In this document: positions 1 to 5,493 of the stretch, piece by piece
Layout of the letters: every line of letters starts with the position of its first letter
Position numbering within the stretch: position 1 is the stretch's first letter
Source: Acidobacteriota bacterium
GTDB taxonomy: Bacteria; Acidobacteriota; Terriglobia; Terriglobales; Acidobacteriaceae
DNA length: 5,493 nt
Reading direction: 5' to 3'
Assembly: GCA_021782675.1 (NCBI GenBank)
Contig: JAJXUS010000178.1
Span: forward strand, 1-5,493
Program-made: the position numbers and the translations under genes
Notes under the pieces: model-generated
Seen by the model: the letters and a program-made list of their open reading frames with translations, nothing else
Databases searched by the model: none
What the model was told of the DNA's origin: nothing

Positions 1-368
1 TCTTCGGCATCCGAGCCGTGAATCGCGTTCTGGCCGATCGATTCCGCATATTTCTTCCGGATCGTGCCTTCTTCCGCGTTGGCCGGATTTGTCGCTCCCA
101 TCACCCTGCGCAGATCGGCGATGGCGCTCTCTTTTTCGAGAACCATTACAAAGATCGGACCAGACGACATGAACGTCGTCAGCGAGTCGAAAAATGGCCG
201 CTGCGCGTGGACGGCATAAAAGCCCGCCGCCTGCTGCTTGCTGATCGACAGCTTCTTGATGGCTACCAGGCGAAACCCGGCAGCGGCAATCATGGCCAGT
301 ACATCGGCGGACTGATTCTTGCGGACGGTGTCCGGCTTAAGAATGCTGAACGTGCGTTGAACGGACAA
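1..368 (-). CDS. ndk: Nucleoside diphosphate kinase, C-terminus cut by the left edge
   Basis: Ndk transfers the gamma-phosphate from one NTP (usually ATP) to another NDP through a phosphohistidine, in the cytoplasm. I translated the reverse strand by hand: 122 full codons are present, and about 20 C-terminal residues of the usual ~140-145 lie beyond the window. Family landmarks are the N-terminal RTFSILKPD with Lys11, GFYAVH (49-54), PFFDSL (58-63), SGPI (69-72), GATNPANA (91-98) and the active-site block NAIHGSD, whose His117 sits at the same number as the catalytic His of E. coli Ndk. The residue after HGSD is Ala where Ser is common. The start is TTG at 368, with a good AGGAGA Shine-Dalgarno 6 nt upstream. 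No in-frame ATG or GTG exists back to the sucD stop at 435-437. The 66-nt gap to sucD has no clear terminator, so co-transcription with sucCD is likely (inference). Identity is very secure; the start is fairly secure. Confidence 0.96.
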   Translation of the reverse strand, partial: MSVQRTFSILKPDTVRKNQSADVLAMIAAAGFRLVAIKKLSISKQQAAGFYAVHAQRPFFDSLTTFMSSGPIFVMVLEKESAIADLRRVMGATNPANAEEGTIRKKYAESIGQNAIHGSDAE

Positions 369-374
369 AGAACA

Positions 375-380
375 TCTCCT
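375..380 (-). promoter_or_regulatory. Ribosome binding site that sets the TTG start of ndk
   Basis: On the minus strand AGGAGA lies 6 nt before TTG (368-366). An ATG at 375-373 is closer to eye-catching, but it overlaps the Shine-Dalgarno itself and its frame stops after 12 codons without any Ndk sequence. The only other in-frame start candidate is a TTG at 401-399, which lacks a recognisable Shine-Dalgarno. The site therefore supports TTG 368. Confidence 0.75.
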
Positions 381-434
381 TTTGCGTGCGTGTTGCTCCA
401 ATTTTTGGTGCCGCCGTGCGAGGCCGGTGCGCTG

Positions 435-1310
435 CTACGCCTTCCCGAGCACCTTCGCCATGGTCTCGCCAATCAGCGCCGGCGACTGCACCACGTGGAT
501 TCCTGCCGCGGTCATCGCCTTCATCTTGTCGGCGGCCGTCCCCTGACCGCCCGAGATGATTGCGCCCGCGTGGCCCATGCGGCGGCCTGGAGGAGCCGTC
601 TGCCCGGCGATGAAGCCCACTACCGGCTTCTTGACGTTTTTGTGCACAAAATCCGCCGCAGCCTCTTCGGCAGAGCCACCAATCTCGCCAATCATAATGA
701 TGGCTTCCGTGCCGGGATCGTCATTCAACAGGCGCAGCGCATCGATGTGATTGGTGCCGATAATCGGGTCGCCGCCGATGCCGATGGCCGTGCTTTGCCC
801 AATGCCGCGCTGCGTCAACTGGTAGACCGCCTCGTAGGTCAGCGTGCCGGAGCGGGAAACGATGCCGACCGAGCCTTCCTTGTGAATGCGCCCGGGCATA
901 ATGCCGATCTTCGCCTTTCCCGGCGAGATGACTCCCGGACAGTTGGGGCCGATCAGGCGCGACTTCGAGTGCTTCAGCTTCTCCCAGACGCGAATCATAT
1001 CGAGCGTCGGAATGCCTTCCGTGATGCAGACGATCAGCGGCAGGCCCGCATCTTCGGCTTCGAGAATGGCATCTGCGGCAAATGGCGGCGGCACAAAGAT
1101 CACCGTCGCATTGGCGCCGGTCTTCTCCACGGCCTCTTCCACGGTGTCGAACACCGGCCAGCCCTCATGCGTAGTGCCGCCCTTGCCCGGTGTTACGCCG
1201 CCCACCACGTTGGTTCCGTATTCCGCGCAGCCCTTGGCGTGGAACGTGCCTTCCTTGCCGGTAATTCCCTGCACGATCAGGCGCGTATTTTTATCGACGA
1301 GTACTGACAT
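435..1310 (-). CDS. sucD: Succinyl-CoA synthetase (ADP/GDP-forming), alpha subunit
   Basis: This is the alpha subunit of succinyl-CoA synthetase, which with SucC interconverts succinyl-CoA + NDP + Pi and succinate + CoA + NTP in the TCA cycle (cytoplasm). The 291-residue product matches the usual ~290. It starts with an N-terminal Rossmann-type CoA-binding domain ([12 protein letters not shown], 13-24; GGVTPGKGG, 37-45). The central part carries [12 protein letters not shown] (120-131) and SRSGTLTYE (152-160). The C-terminal ligase domain has GGDPIIGT (179-186), GEIGGSAEE (208-216) and [10 protein letters not shown], whose His247 corresponds to the phosphorylated catalytic His of E. coli SucD. 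ATG at 1310 lies 7 nt after the sucC stop. A purine-rich GAGGGGA inside the last sucC codons is the nearest Shine-Dalgarno-like sequence, so translational coupling is likely (inference). The TAG stop is in the same frame as the downstream ndk gene. All key motifs are intact. Confidence 0.98.
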   Translation of the reverse strand: MSVLVDKNTRLIVQGITGKEGTFHAKGCAEYGTNVVGGVTPGKGGTTHEGWPVFDTVEEAVEKTGANATVIFVPPPFAADAILEAEDAGLPLIVCITEGIPTLDMIRVWEKLKHSKSRLIGPNCPGVISPGKAKIGIMPGRIHKEGSVGIVSRSGTLTYEAVYQLTQRGIGQSTAIGIGGDPIIGTNHIDALRLLNDDPGTEAIIMIGEIGGSAEEAAADFVHKNVKKPVVGFIAGQTAPPGRRMGHAGAIISGGQGTAADKMKAMTAAGIHVVQSPALIGETMAKVLGKA

Positions 1311-1317
1311 ATGGCTT

Positions 1318-2490
1318 CTATCCCCTCGCCGCTTTCACGGCAATTTCGGCTGCATCCTGCATCGTTTCGCCCACCAGAAAGTTCAGGCCGGAATCTTTCA
1401 GAATCTTGCGGCCCTCTTCGACGTTGGTTCCTTCCAGACGAAGGATCACCGGAACCTTCACGTTCATCTTGCGGGCGGCTTCCACCACGCCGCGGGCCAG
1501 CGTATCCACGCGCAGAATGCCGCCAAAGATGTTGATGAAGACGGCCTTCACATTCTTGTCCGACAGCAGAATGCGAAACGCGTTCTCAATCTGCTCCTGA
1601 TTGGCGCCGCCGCCCACATCCAGAAAGTTTGCCGGCGAGCCGCCCGCATACTGGATGATGTCCATGGTCGCCATCGCCAGGCCGGCGCCGTTCACCATGC
1701 AGGCAATATTGCCGTCCAGCCGGATGTAGTTCAGCGCAAACTTCGACGCTTCGACCTCAAGCGGATCTTCTTCGTTGGTGTCGCGCAGTTCCTTCAGGTC
1801 CTTATGCCGGAACATGGCGTTGTCGTCGAAGTTCATCTTGCAGTCCAGCGCCAGCAGCTTGTCGTCCTTGGTCGTGATGAAGGGATTGATCTCCATCAGC
1901 GATGCATCGTTCTCCATGCAGGCGCGGTACAGGCCGGTCATAAACTGCACCGCCTGGTTGATCTGCGTGGGCTTCAGCCCCAGATCGAAAGCGAGCTTGC
2001 GCGCCTGGTAGGGCTGAAAGCCGATGGCCGGGTCGATGTACTCCTTCGAAATGGCCTCGGGAGTCTTCGCCGCAACCTCTTCAATCTCCATGCCGCCGGC
2101 CTGGGAGGCCATAAACACCATCTTTGCGGCGGCGCGGTCCAGCACCATGCCCAGGTACAGTTCGCGGTCGATCGGCGCCGTCTCTTCGATCAGCAGCCGC
2201 TTCACCTTCTGTCCTTCGGGGCCGGTCTGGTGCGTAATCAGTTGCATGCCGAGGATCTTCTTCGCGTACTCCTCGGCCTCGGTAATGTTTTTCGCGACCT
2301 TCACGCCGCCGCCTTTACCGCGGCCTCCAGCATGAATCTGCGCCTTCACGACGACACCCGACGCGCCCGCGGCAAACAGCTTCTTCGCCACATCCACGGC
2401 TTCTTCCACGGTGTTCGCCACTTCGCCGCGCGGCACGGCAACGCCGTGCTTCGCAAGAATGTCCTTGGCCTGATATTCGTGAATTTTCAT
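1318..2490 (-). CDS. sucC: Succinyl-CoA synthetase, beta subunit (ATP-grasp)
   Basis: This is the beta subunit of succinyl-CoA synthetase; it binds the nucleotide and Mg and forms the succinate site with SucD. The product from ATG 2490 is 390 residues (E. coli SucC is 388). The N-terminal ATP-grasp part begins MKIHEYQAK and has the nucleotide-binding [16 protein letters not shown] (49-64). Glu102/Glu103 and the DRELYLG stretch (108-114) follow. EINP and ALDCK supply Asn202 and Asp216, equivalent to the Mg ligands Asn199 and Asp213 of E. coli. The C-terminal flavodoxin-like domain (about 250-390) has [11 protein letters not shown] (267-277), FLDVGGGA (289-296) and the NIFGGI loop. The reading frame is open upstream to 2655, but that extension has no family similarity and the MKIHEYQ start is standard. 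The Shine-Dalgarno AGGAAA (2507-2502) is 11 nt from the ATG, a rather long spacing. ATP versus GTP preference cannot be decided from sight. It is the first gene of the probable sucC-sucD-ndk operon. Confidence 0.97.
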   Translation of the reverse strand: MKIHEYQAKDILAKHGVAVPRGEVANTVEEAVDVAKKLFAAGASGVVVKAQIHAGGRGKGGGVKVAKNITEAEEYAKKILGMQLITHQTGPEGQKVKRLLIEETAPIDRELYLGMVLDRAAAKMVFMASQAGGMEIEEVAAKTPEAISKEYIDPAIGFQPYQARKLAFDLGLKPTQINQAVQFMTGLYRACMENDASLMEINPFITTKDDKLLALDCKMNFDDNAMFRHKDLKELRDTNEEDPLEVEASKFALNYIRLDGNIACMVNGAGLAMATMDIIQYAGGSPANFLDVGGGANQEQIENAFRILLSDKNVKAVFINIFGGILRVDTLARGVVEAARKMNVKVPVILRLEGTNVEEGRKILKDSGLNFLVGETMQDAAEIAVKAARG

Positions 2491-2577
2491 GATTTTTGAA
2501 ATTTCCTGCCCGAAAAGAAGCTTGCTGGCTGCCGCCGCCGATGCCCGTGCTGCAGAAAAGGCAGAAAGCAGCGAACC

Positions 2578-2592
2578 TTCGATACTATCGAA
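2578..2592. promoter_or_regulatory. Perfect 15-bp palindrome in the sucC/trpD divergent region
   Basis: TTCGATACTATCGAA has perfect 7-bp arms around one central base. It lies 87 bp upstream of the sucC ATG and 56 bp upstream of the trpD ATG. Read on the plus strand it contains GATACT (2581-2586), and on the minus strand GATAGT (2589-2584). Each matches four of six positions of the TATAAT -10 consensus. It could be a symmetric promoter core serving both genes, a repressor operator, or chance. The rest of the 158-bp gap (2491-2648) shows no gene. Confidence 0.4.
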
Positions 2593-2611
2593 CCGGACGA
2601 CGGCGCGGCAA
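2584..2611 (-). promoter_or_regulatory. sucC: Candidate sigma-70-like promoter of sucC-sucD-ndk
   Basis: On the minus strand TTGCCG (2611-2606) and GATAGT (2589-2584) are separated by 16 bp. Each matches four of six consensus positions of -35 and -10. The predicted transcription start near 2577 would give a leader of about 87 nt before the sucC ATG. No other candidate in the gap looked better, but the match is weak and the -10 falls inside the palindrome. Confidence 0.3.
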
Positions 2612-2648
2612 ACGAGCCCGGCAGCCCAAAGCTGACAGACTGGATGAA

Positions 2649-3716
2649 ATGACAACGCAGCTCATCGGAACATTGCAAACGTTGCTTCACTCCGACGCAC
2701 ACCTCGACAGCGAGCAGTCGCGCGTTCTGATGGAACAAATCCTTGCTGACCGGGAGGGTGCCATTCCAGACGCGCAGATTGCCAGTCTGCTGACGCTGCT
2801 GGCCGCCCGTGGCGTCACCGCTGAGGAACTCGCCGGCTTCGCCGAAGCCATGCGCGCCGCCGCGCTACCGCTCCCCTTCAGCGATGCCGAGCGGGCGCAA
2901 CTGGTGGATACCTGCGGCACTGGTGGCGACGGTTGCGGCACGTTTAACGTCTCGACGGCGGCGGCACTGGTGGCTGCCGCAGCAGGCGCCAAAGTCGCCA
3001 AGCACGGCAACCGTGCCCTCAGCAGCCGCTGCGGCTCCGCCGACGTGCTGGACGCGCTGGGCATACCCGCGGCGCTGCCGCCGGAGCAGGCAGCCGCCTG
3101 CCTGCGCGCCACCGGCTTTGCGTTTCTGTTTGCGCCGCTCTTTCATCCAGCCATGCAGCGGGTACAGGCTGTGCGGCGCGCCCTGGGCTTTCGCACCGTC
3201 TTTAATCTGCTGGGACCGCTCTCGAATCCAGCGCACGCGCCGGCGCAGGTGCTCGGGGTTTACCGCTCTGAACTGGTCCCGGTCATGGCCGATGCCATGG
3301 CGCGCCTTGGCATCCGTCACGGCCTGGTCGTGCATGGAGCTGGGGGCTTGGATGAGTTCAGCCTGAGCGGTGAAACGGAGTTTGCCGAGGTGCGCGACGG
3401 CCAGGTCACGCTGCATCGATTTCATCCGGAGGCCGCGGGTCTGCATCCGGCTTCGGTCGCATCGCTCGCCGGTGGCGATGCGGCGGCGAATGCAGCCATT
3501 CTGCGTGCCATTCTATCCGGCGAGACCGGCTCTCGCCGCGACATTGTTGTCCTGAACGCAGCCGCCGCGCTGCTCGTCTCCGGGTTCGCTCCGGATATTC
3601 CATCTGGCGTGCTGCGCGCTCAGGCAGCCATTGATTCAGGGGCAGCAGCGGTTACTCTCGCGTCACTGGTTGAGTTTGGACGAAAATTGGGAAGCGGCCC
3701 TAGCAAAAACCTGTGA
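2649..3716 (+). CDS. trpD: Anthranilate phosphoribosyltransferase
   Basis: TrpD joins anthranilate to 5-phosphoribosyl-1-pyrophosphate, the second committed step of tryptophan synthesis (cytoplasm, usually a homodimer). From ATG 2649 the product is 355 residues, near the family's ~330-350. A helical N-terminal domain (about 1-75) precedes the nucleoside-phosphorylase/transferase fold. Visible motifs are the PRPP-binding DTCGTGGDG (87-95), FNVSTAAA (99-106), KHGNRALSS (118-126) followed by CGSADVL (128-134), [19 protein letters not shown] (176-194), and LDEFS with the Mg-binding pair Asp235-Glu236. The frame stays open upstream to 2496, but those 51 codons resemble no TrpD. The start has only a weak GGA Shine-Dalgarno and overlaps a two-codon ATGAAATGA. 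No other trp gene is visible: the neighbours are sucC (divergent) and an envelope hydrolase, so this is a detached trpD copy with probably its own promoter. No Trp-rich leader peptide was seen. Function is secure; the exact start slightly less so. Confidence 0.96.
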   Translation: MTTQLIGTLQTLLHSDAHLDSEQSRVLMEQILADREGAIPDAQIASLLTLLAARGVTAEELAGFAEAMRAAALPLPFSDAERAQLVDTCGTGGDGCGTFNVSTAAALVAAAAGAKVAKHGNRALSSRCGSADVLDALGIPAALPPEQAAACLRATGFAFLFAPLFHPAMQRVQAVRRALGFRTVFNLLGPLSNPAHAPAQVLGVYRSELVPVMADAMARLGIRHGLVVHGAGGLDEFSLSGETEFAEVRDGQVTLHRFHPEAAGLHPASVASLAGGDAAANAAILRAILSGETGSRRDIVVLNAAAALLVSGFAPDIPSGVLRAQAAIDSGAAAVTLASLVEFGRKLGSGPSKNL

Positions 3717-3731
3717 TATTCTCACCGCACT
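3712..3731 (+). promoter_or_regulatory. Candidate extended -10 promoter of the serine-hydrolase gene
   Basis: TG (3712-3713), one base, then GATATT (3715-3720) has the form of an extended -10 element with four of six consensus matches. It overlaps the end of trpD. A good -35 at normal spacing was not found: TTGGGA at 3687-3692 is 22 bp away. The block ATATTCT (3716-3722) plus CCGCACT (3725-3731) recurs upstream of the SIMPL gene, which raises my confidence that this is regulatory. Confidence 0.35.
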
Positions 3732-3777
3732 CAAGCAGAACAATTGAACCGGAAAGCTTTTCCCCAAAGGCTGACGC

Positions 3778-4899
3778 ATGCAGACGCGACGACAGTTTCT
3801 CGTCACCTTGGCCGGTGGTGCTGCCGCCCTGGCCGTTTCAGGATGCGGCTCTTCCGCATCCTCCAGCAACGGTCTGACTCCCTCGCAGACGGCAGCCATT
3901 GATGCGCTGGCCAACGCCCAGGCCGGCACAACAACACCGGGAGTACAGCTCGGAATCTCCTGCAAGGGAAACATTCTGCTGATGCGCGGCTATGGAGAGC
4001 GCACCCTGGCCCCCAACGCCCCGATGCTGGCCAATACCCCCATGAGGATCGGCTCGGTCACTAAGCAGTTCACCGTAGCGTGCATTCTTCTGCTGCAGGA
4101 ACGCGGTCTCCTTTCCGTTGACGATCCGCTCTCGAAGTATGTCCCGGAGATCAGCTACGGAAACCAGATCACCCTTCGCAACATGCTCAATAACGTCAGC
4201 GGTCTTACCCCGGATGCGACGGTTCTGTTCAACCCGCCGGTTCCATTTACAGAAACAACGCCATCGGAATACCTGACGCGGCTGAACCAGCAACCGCTCG
4301 TCTTCGCTCCCGGCACCGAATACCAGTACAGCAACCCGAATTTCTGGCTGGCTGGCCTCATTGTCGAGCGCGTCAGTCAGATGAGCTACAGCGCGTTTCT
4401 GCAGTCGCAGATCCTCAGTAACGCCGGTCTCGTGTCCTCCTACGTGGTTGGGTCACAGCCAGACGTGAATGCGGCGCTGGGGTATAACCCGGTCGAAGGC
4501 GGGACGGGTTTTGTTCTTGCGACACCCTGGGCAGACTCCTATCTATTTTCAACGGGGGGCCTGGTTTCAACCGTCGCCGACATTTTGACATGGAACATTT
4601 CGTTAACCTCTGGCCTCATCCTTAACCCCAGTTCACTCGCCACCATGTTTCAGGTTCCGGTGCTGGCAAGCGGGGCCAAAACAAGCTATGCGATGGGCTG
4701 GCTGGTGGGGCAGAACGTCACCTGGCATAACGGCCAACTGTATGGCTTCCATGCAATGAACGCCATGTTCGCCGATGGCTACAACGTTGTCGCGCTGGGC
4801 AACGAGGGCGATTCAACAAATCTCTGGTCGCCGGAAAATCTGGCAGTGGCCGTGCACGCCGTTCTCAATCCAGACCTGCAGGTGAAGCTGCTGCCATAG
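3778..4899 (+). CDS. Tat-exported serine hydrolase lipoprotein, beta-lactamase-related (class C/AmpC-like fold)
   Basis: This is a serine hydrolase of the broad beta-lactamase-related family (PF00144-like), which includes esterases, D-amino acid peptidases and PBP-like proteins. The substrate is unknown. The 373-residue precursor has a twin-arginine motif TRRQFL (3-8), a hydrophobic stretch and a lipobox VSGC with Cys23, followed by a Ser-rich linker. It is therefore probably a Tat-dependent lipoprotein facing the periplasm or cell surface. Catalytic motifs: SVTK (nucleophile Ser93, Lys96), YSN (Tyr184-Asn186) and WHNG with His316-Gly318 in the place of the KTG box. STGGLVSTVADILTW (257-271) is typical of the family. 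At 137-142 it reads LNNVSG where LTHTSG-like sequence is common. The start is supported by AAAGG 7 nt upstream of ATG 3778. It lies 61 bp after trpD on the same strand and 127 bp before the SIMPL gene. Family is firm; it should not be read as a resistance gene from this evidence. Confidence 0.9.
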   Translation: MQTRRQFLVTLAGGAAALAVSGCGSSASSSNGLTPSQTAAIDALANAQAGTTTPGVQLGISCKGNILLMRGYGERTLAPNAPMLANTPMRIGSVTKQFTVACILLLQERGLLSVDDPLSKYVPEISYGNQITLRNMLNNVSGLTPDATVLFNPPVPFTETTPSEYLTRLNQQPLVFAPGTEYQYSNPNFWLAGLIVERVSQMSYSAFLQSQILSNAGLVSSYVVGSQPDVNAALGYNPVEGGTGFVLATPWADSYLFSTGGLVSTVADILTWNISLTSGLILNPSSLATMFQVPVLASGAKTSYAMGWLVGQNVTWHNGQLYGFHAMNAMFADGYNVVALGNEGDSTNLWSPENLAVAVHAVLNPDLQVKLLP

Positions 4900-4925
4900 G
4901 TACATCGGCGCCGCCCAATCGCCGG

Positions 4926-4944
4926 TATATTCTGGTTCCGCACT
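4926..4944 (+). promoter_or_regulatory. Candidate promoter of the SIMPL-protein gene
   Basis: TATATT (4926-4931) matches five of six bases of the -10 consensus and lies about 96 bp before the downstream ATG, in a gap otherwise GC-rich. No clear -35 was found at 16-18 bp spacing. The following CCGCACT (4938-4944) falls where transcription would begin. It is shared, with ATATTCT, with the gap ahead of the serine-hydrolase gene. Confidence 0.4.
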
Positions 4945-4977
4945 GGAGCGACGGACCGAGACATAAGGTTTGGGCAC

Positions 4978-4991
4978 GCGGCTCCAGCCGC
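4978..4991 (+). other. Small stem-loop in the presumed leader of the SIMPL gene
   Basis: GCGGC-TCCA-GCCGC can fold as a 5-bp GC stem with a 4-nt loop, 35 nt before the ATG. GCTCCAG (4981-4987) inside it could instead pair with CTGGAGC (4943-4949) upstream, so two exclusive pairings are possible. No U-tract follows, so this is not a normal terminator. In a GC-rich genome such a stem can arise by chance. Confidence 0.3.
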
Positions 4992-5026
4992 CTGCAAAGC
5001 CATCTGTGTTGTTTCCGGGGGATCCT

Positions 5027-5493
5027 ATGAAGCATCTTCTCCGCGTTGCGGGAAGCGTTTGCGCAGTCCTGATTTTCAGTCTGTACGGCCCACGCGCATT
5101 CGCCCAGCAGATTCAGGTGAGCAATCAGAACCGGACACTGGCCATCACCGCCTCTGGCACCGCTTCGCGCATGGCGGATACGGCGACGGTCCACGTCGGC
5201 TTTCTCGTTTACGGTGCCGGCTCAGCCTCGGCGTATGCGGCTGGGTCAAAGCTTTCCAACGCCATCACAAAGGCCATCGCCGCCGAGCATGTGCCCGCCG
5301 GCCAGATCCAGAGTGAATCGCAGAATCTCGCCGAGACGCCGAAGTTTGAACTGGACAAGCTGACACCGGCCGAACAGGCGCAGCGCCGCTATCAACTGCG
5401 CCAGAGCTGGACAGTGCAGACCTCCGCCAAACAGGCAGCCGAGGTGCTGAACGCTGCCGTGAAGGCGGGTGCGAACCAGAGCGGCCAGATTGA
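5027..5493 (+). CDS. Secreted SIMPL/DUF541-domain protein, C-terminus cut by the right edge
   Basis: I translated this open-ended frame by hand: 155 full codons without a stop, of a family usually about 220-250 residues. Residues 1-26 form a Sec signal peptide: a positive start (MKHLLR), a hydrophobic core, and AFA before Gln27 as the likely signal peptidase I site. From about residue 38 the sequence follows the SIMPL pattern: LAITASGTASRMADTATVHVGF (split at 38-48 and 49-59), where many members have a Pro before the Asp. An Ala/Ser/Lys-rich helix with SNAITKAI follows, then RYQLRQSWTVQTS (about 120-132) and a helix ending AGANQSGQI. Family members are periplasmic or outer-membrane associated and poorly understood (E. 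coli YggE has been linked to oxidative stress), so no precise role is claimed. The start is supported by GGGGGA (5017-5022) 4 nt before the ATG. The gene follows the serine hydrolase on the same strand but appears to have its own promoter. Confidence 0.85.
   Translation, partial: MKHLLRVAGSVCAVLIFSLYGPRAFAQQIQVSNQNRTLAITASGTASRMADTATVHVGFLVYGAGSASAYAAGSKLSNAITKAIAAEHVPAGQIQSESQNLAETPKFELDKLTPAEQAQRRYQLRQSWTVQTSAKQAAEVLNAAVKAGANQSGQI

Noticed and set aside
369..434. Terminator between sucD and ndk
   Set aside because: Only very short self-complementary pieces (such as CCAA-AAA-TTGG) without a T-run on the transcribed strand were found.
18..2499. Two very long plus-strand open frames (18-1307 and 886-2499) opposite ndk, sucD and sucC
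   Set aside because: They are antisense to strongly conserved genes, overlap each other, are rich in His/Arg/Ala from complementary GC-rich codons, and show no recognisable domain. They are explained by codon bias on the opposite strand.
2496..2648. N-terminal extension of trpD
   Set aside because: The 51 added residues are Arg/Lys/Pro-rich without family resemblance, cross the likely promoter, and would make the protein far longer than usual.
2593..2648. Tryptophan attenuator ahead of trpD
   Set aside because: No leader peptide with clustered Trp codons and no terminator hairpin with a T-tract is visible.
2491..2655. N-terminal extension of sucC to an upstream ATG
   Set aside because: The extra 55 residues have no similarity to SucC, and the standard start MKIHEYQ is at 2490; the extension would also run through the divergent promoter region.
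3751..3763. GGAAA-GCT-TTTCC stem after trpD as a terminator
   Set aside because: Only 5 weak base pairs with a 3-nt loop, no T-tract, and it sits directly before the ribosome site of the next gene.
3778..4899. Antibiotic-resistance beta-lactamase
   Set aside because: The fold family is broad and mostly esterases/peptidases; there is no KTG box and no context of resistance or mobility genes.
4904..4926. CGGCG...CGCCG stem after the serine-hydrolase gene as a terminator
   Set aside because: A 5-bp stem with a 9-nt loop and no T-tract, and it overlaps the best -10 candidate; too weak to call.
1..5493. New defence, mobile or biosynthetic system
   Set aside because: No integrase, transposase, direct-repeat array, toxin-antitoxin pair or cluster of unknown genes is present; every gene belongs to a recognisable family.

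Overview
This is a GC-rich bacterial window holding six protein-coding genes, two of them cut by the window edges. No mobile element, CRISPR array, tRNA or rRNA was found. Gene content and style (GC-rich codons, a sucC-sucD-ndk cluster, a Tat-type serine-hydrolase lipoprotein and a periplasmic SIMPL protein) suggest a soil-type Gram-negative bacterium. Acidobacteriota is my best guess, by resemblance only and without a search.

Left half, minus strand: sucC (ends 1318), sucD (1310-435) and ndk (368 to beyond the left edge) run leftward as a probable operon. sucC and sucD are separated by 7 nt. sucD and ndk are separated by 66 nt with no convincing terminator. SucC and SucD form succinyl-CoA synthetase, the substrate-level phosphorylation step of the TCA cycle. 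Ndk moves the gamma-phosphate between nucleoside triphosphates, so the cluster couples TCA-derived NTP to the nucleotide pool. ndk must start at a TTG codon, because no in-frame ATG or GTG exists between the sucD stop and the conserved Ndk N-terminus.

Middle: a 158-bp divergent region (2491-2648) separates sucC from trpD (2649-3716, plus strand). It contains a perfect 15-bp palindrome that presents a -10-like hexamer on each strand, a possible bidirectional promoter or operator. trpD encodes anthranilate phosphoribosyltransferase of tryptophan synthesis and stands without other trp genes in view.

Right half, plus strand: a Tat-signal, lipobox-bearing serine hydrolase of the class C beta-lactamase-related family (3778-4899) is followed by a secreted SIMPL/DUF541 protein (from 5027, cut by the right edge). 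Each has its own upstream gap with a similar promoter-like block (ATATTCT followed by CCGCACT). The second gap also holds a small hairpin.

Overall this is mostly ordinary core metabolism plus two envelope genes. I found no evidence for a new multi-gene system. The points worth checking are the regulatory sequences and the ndk start codon.
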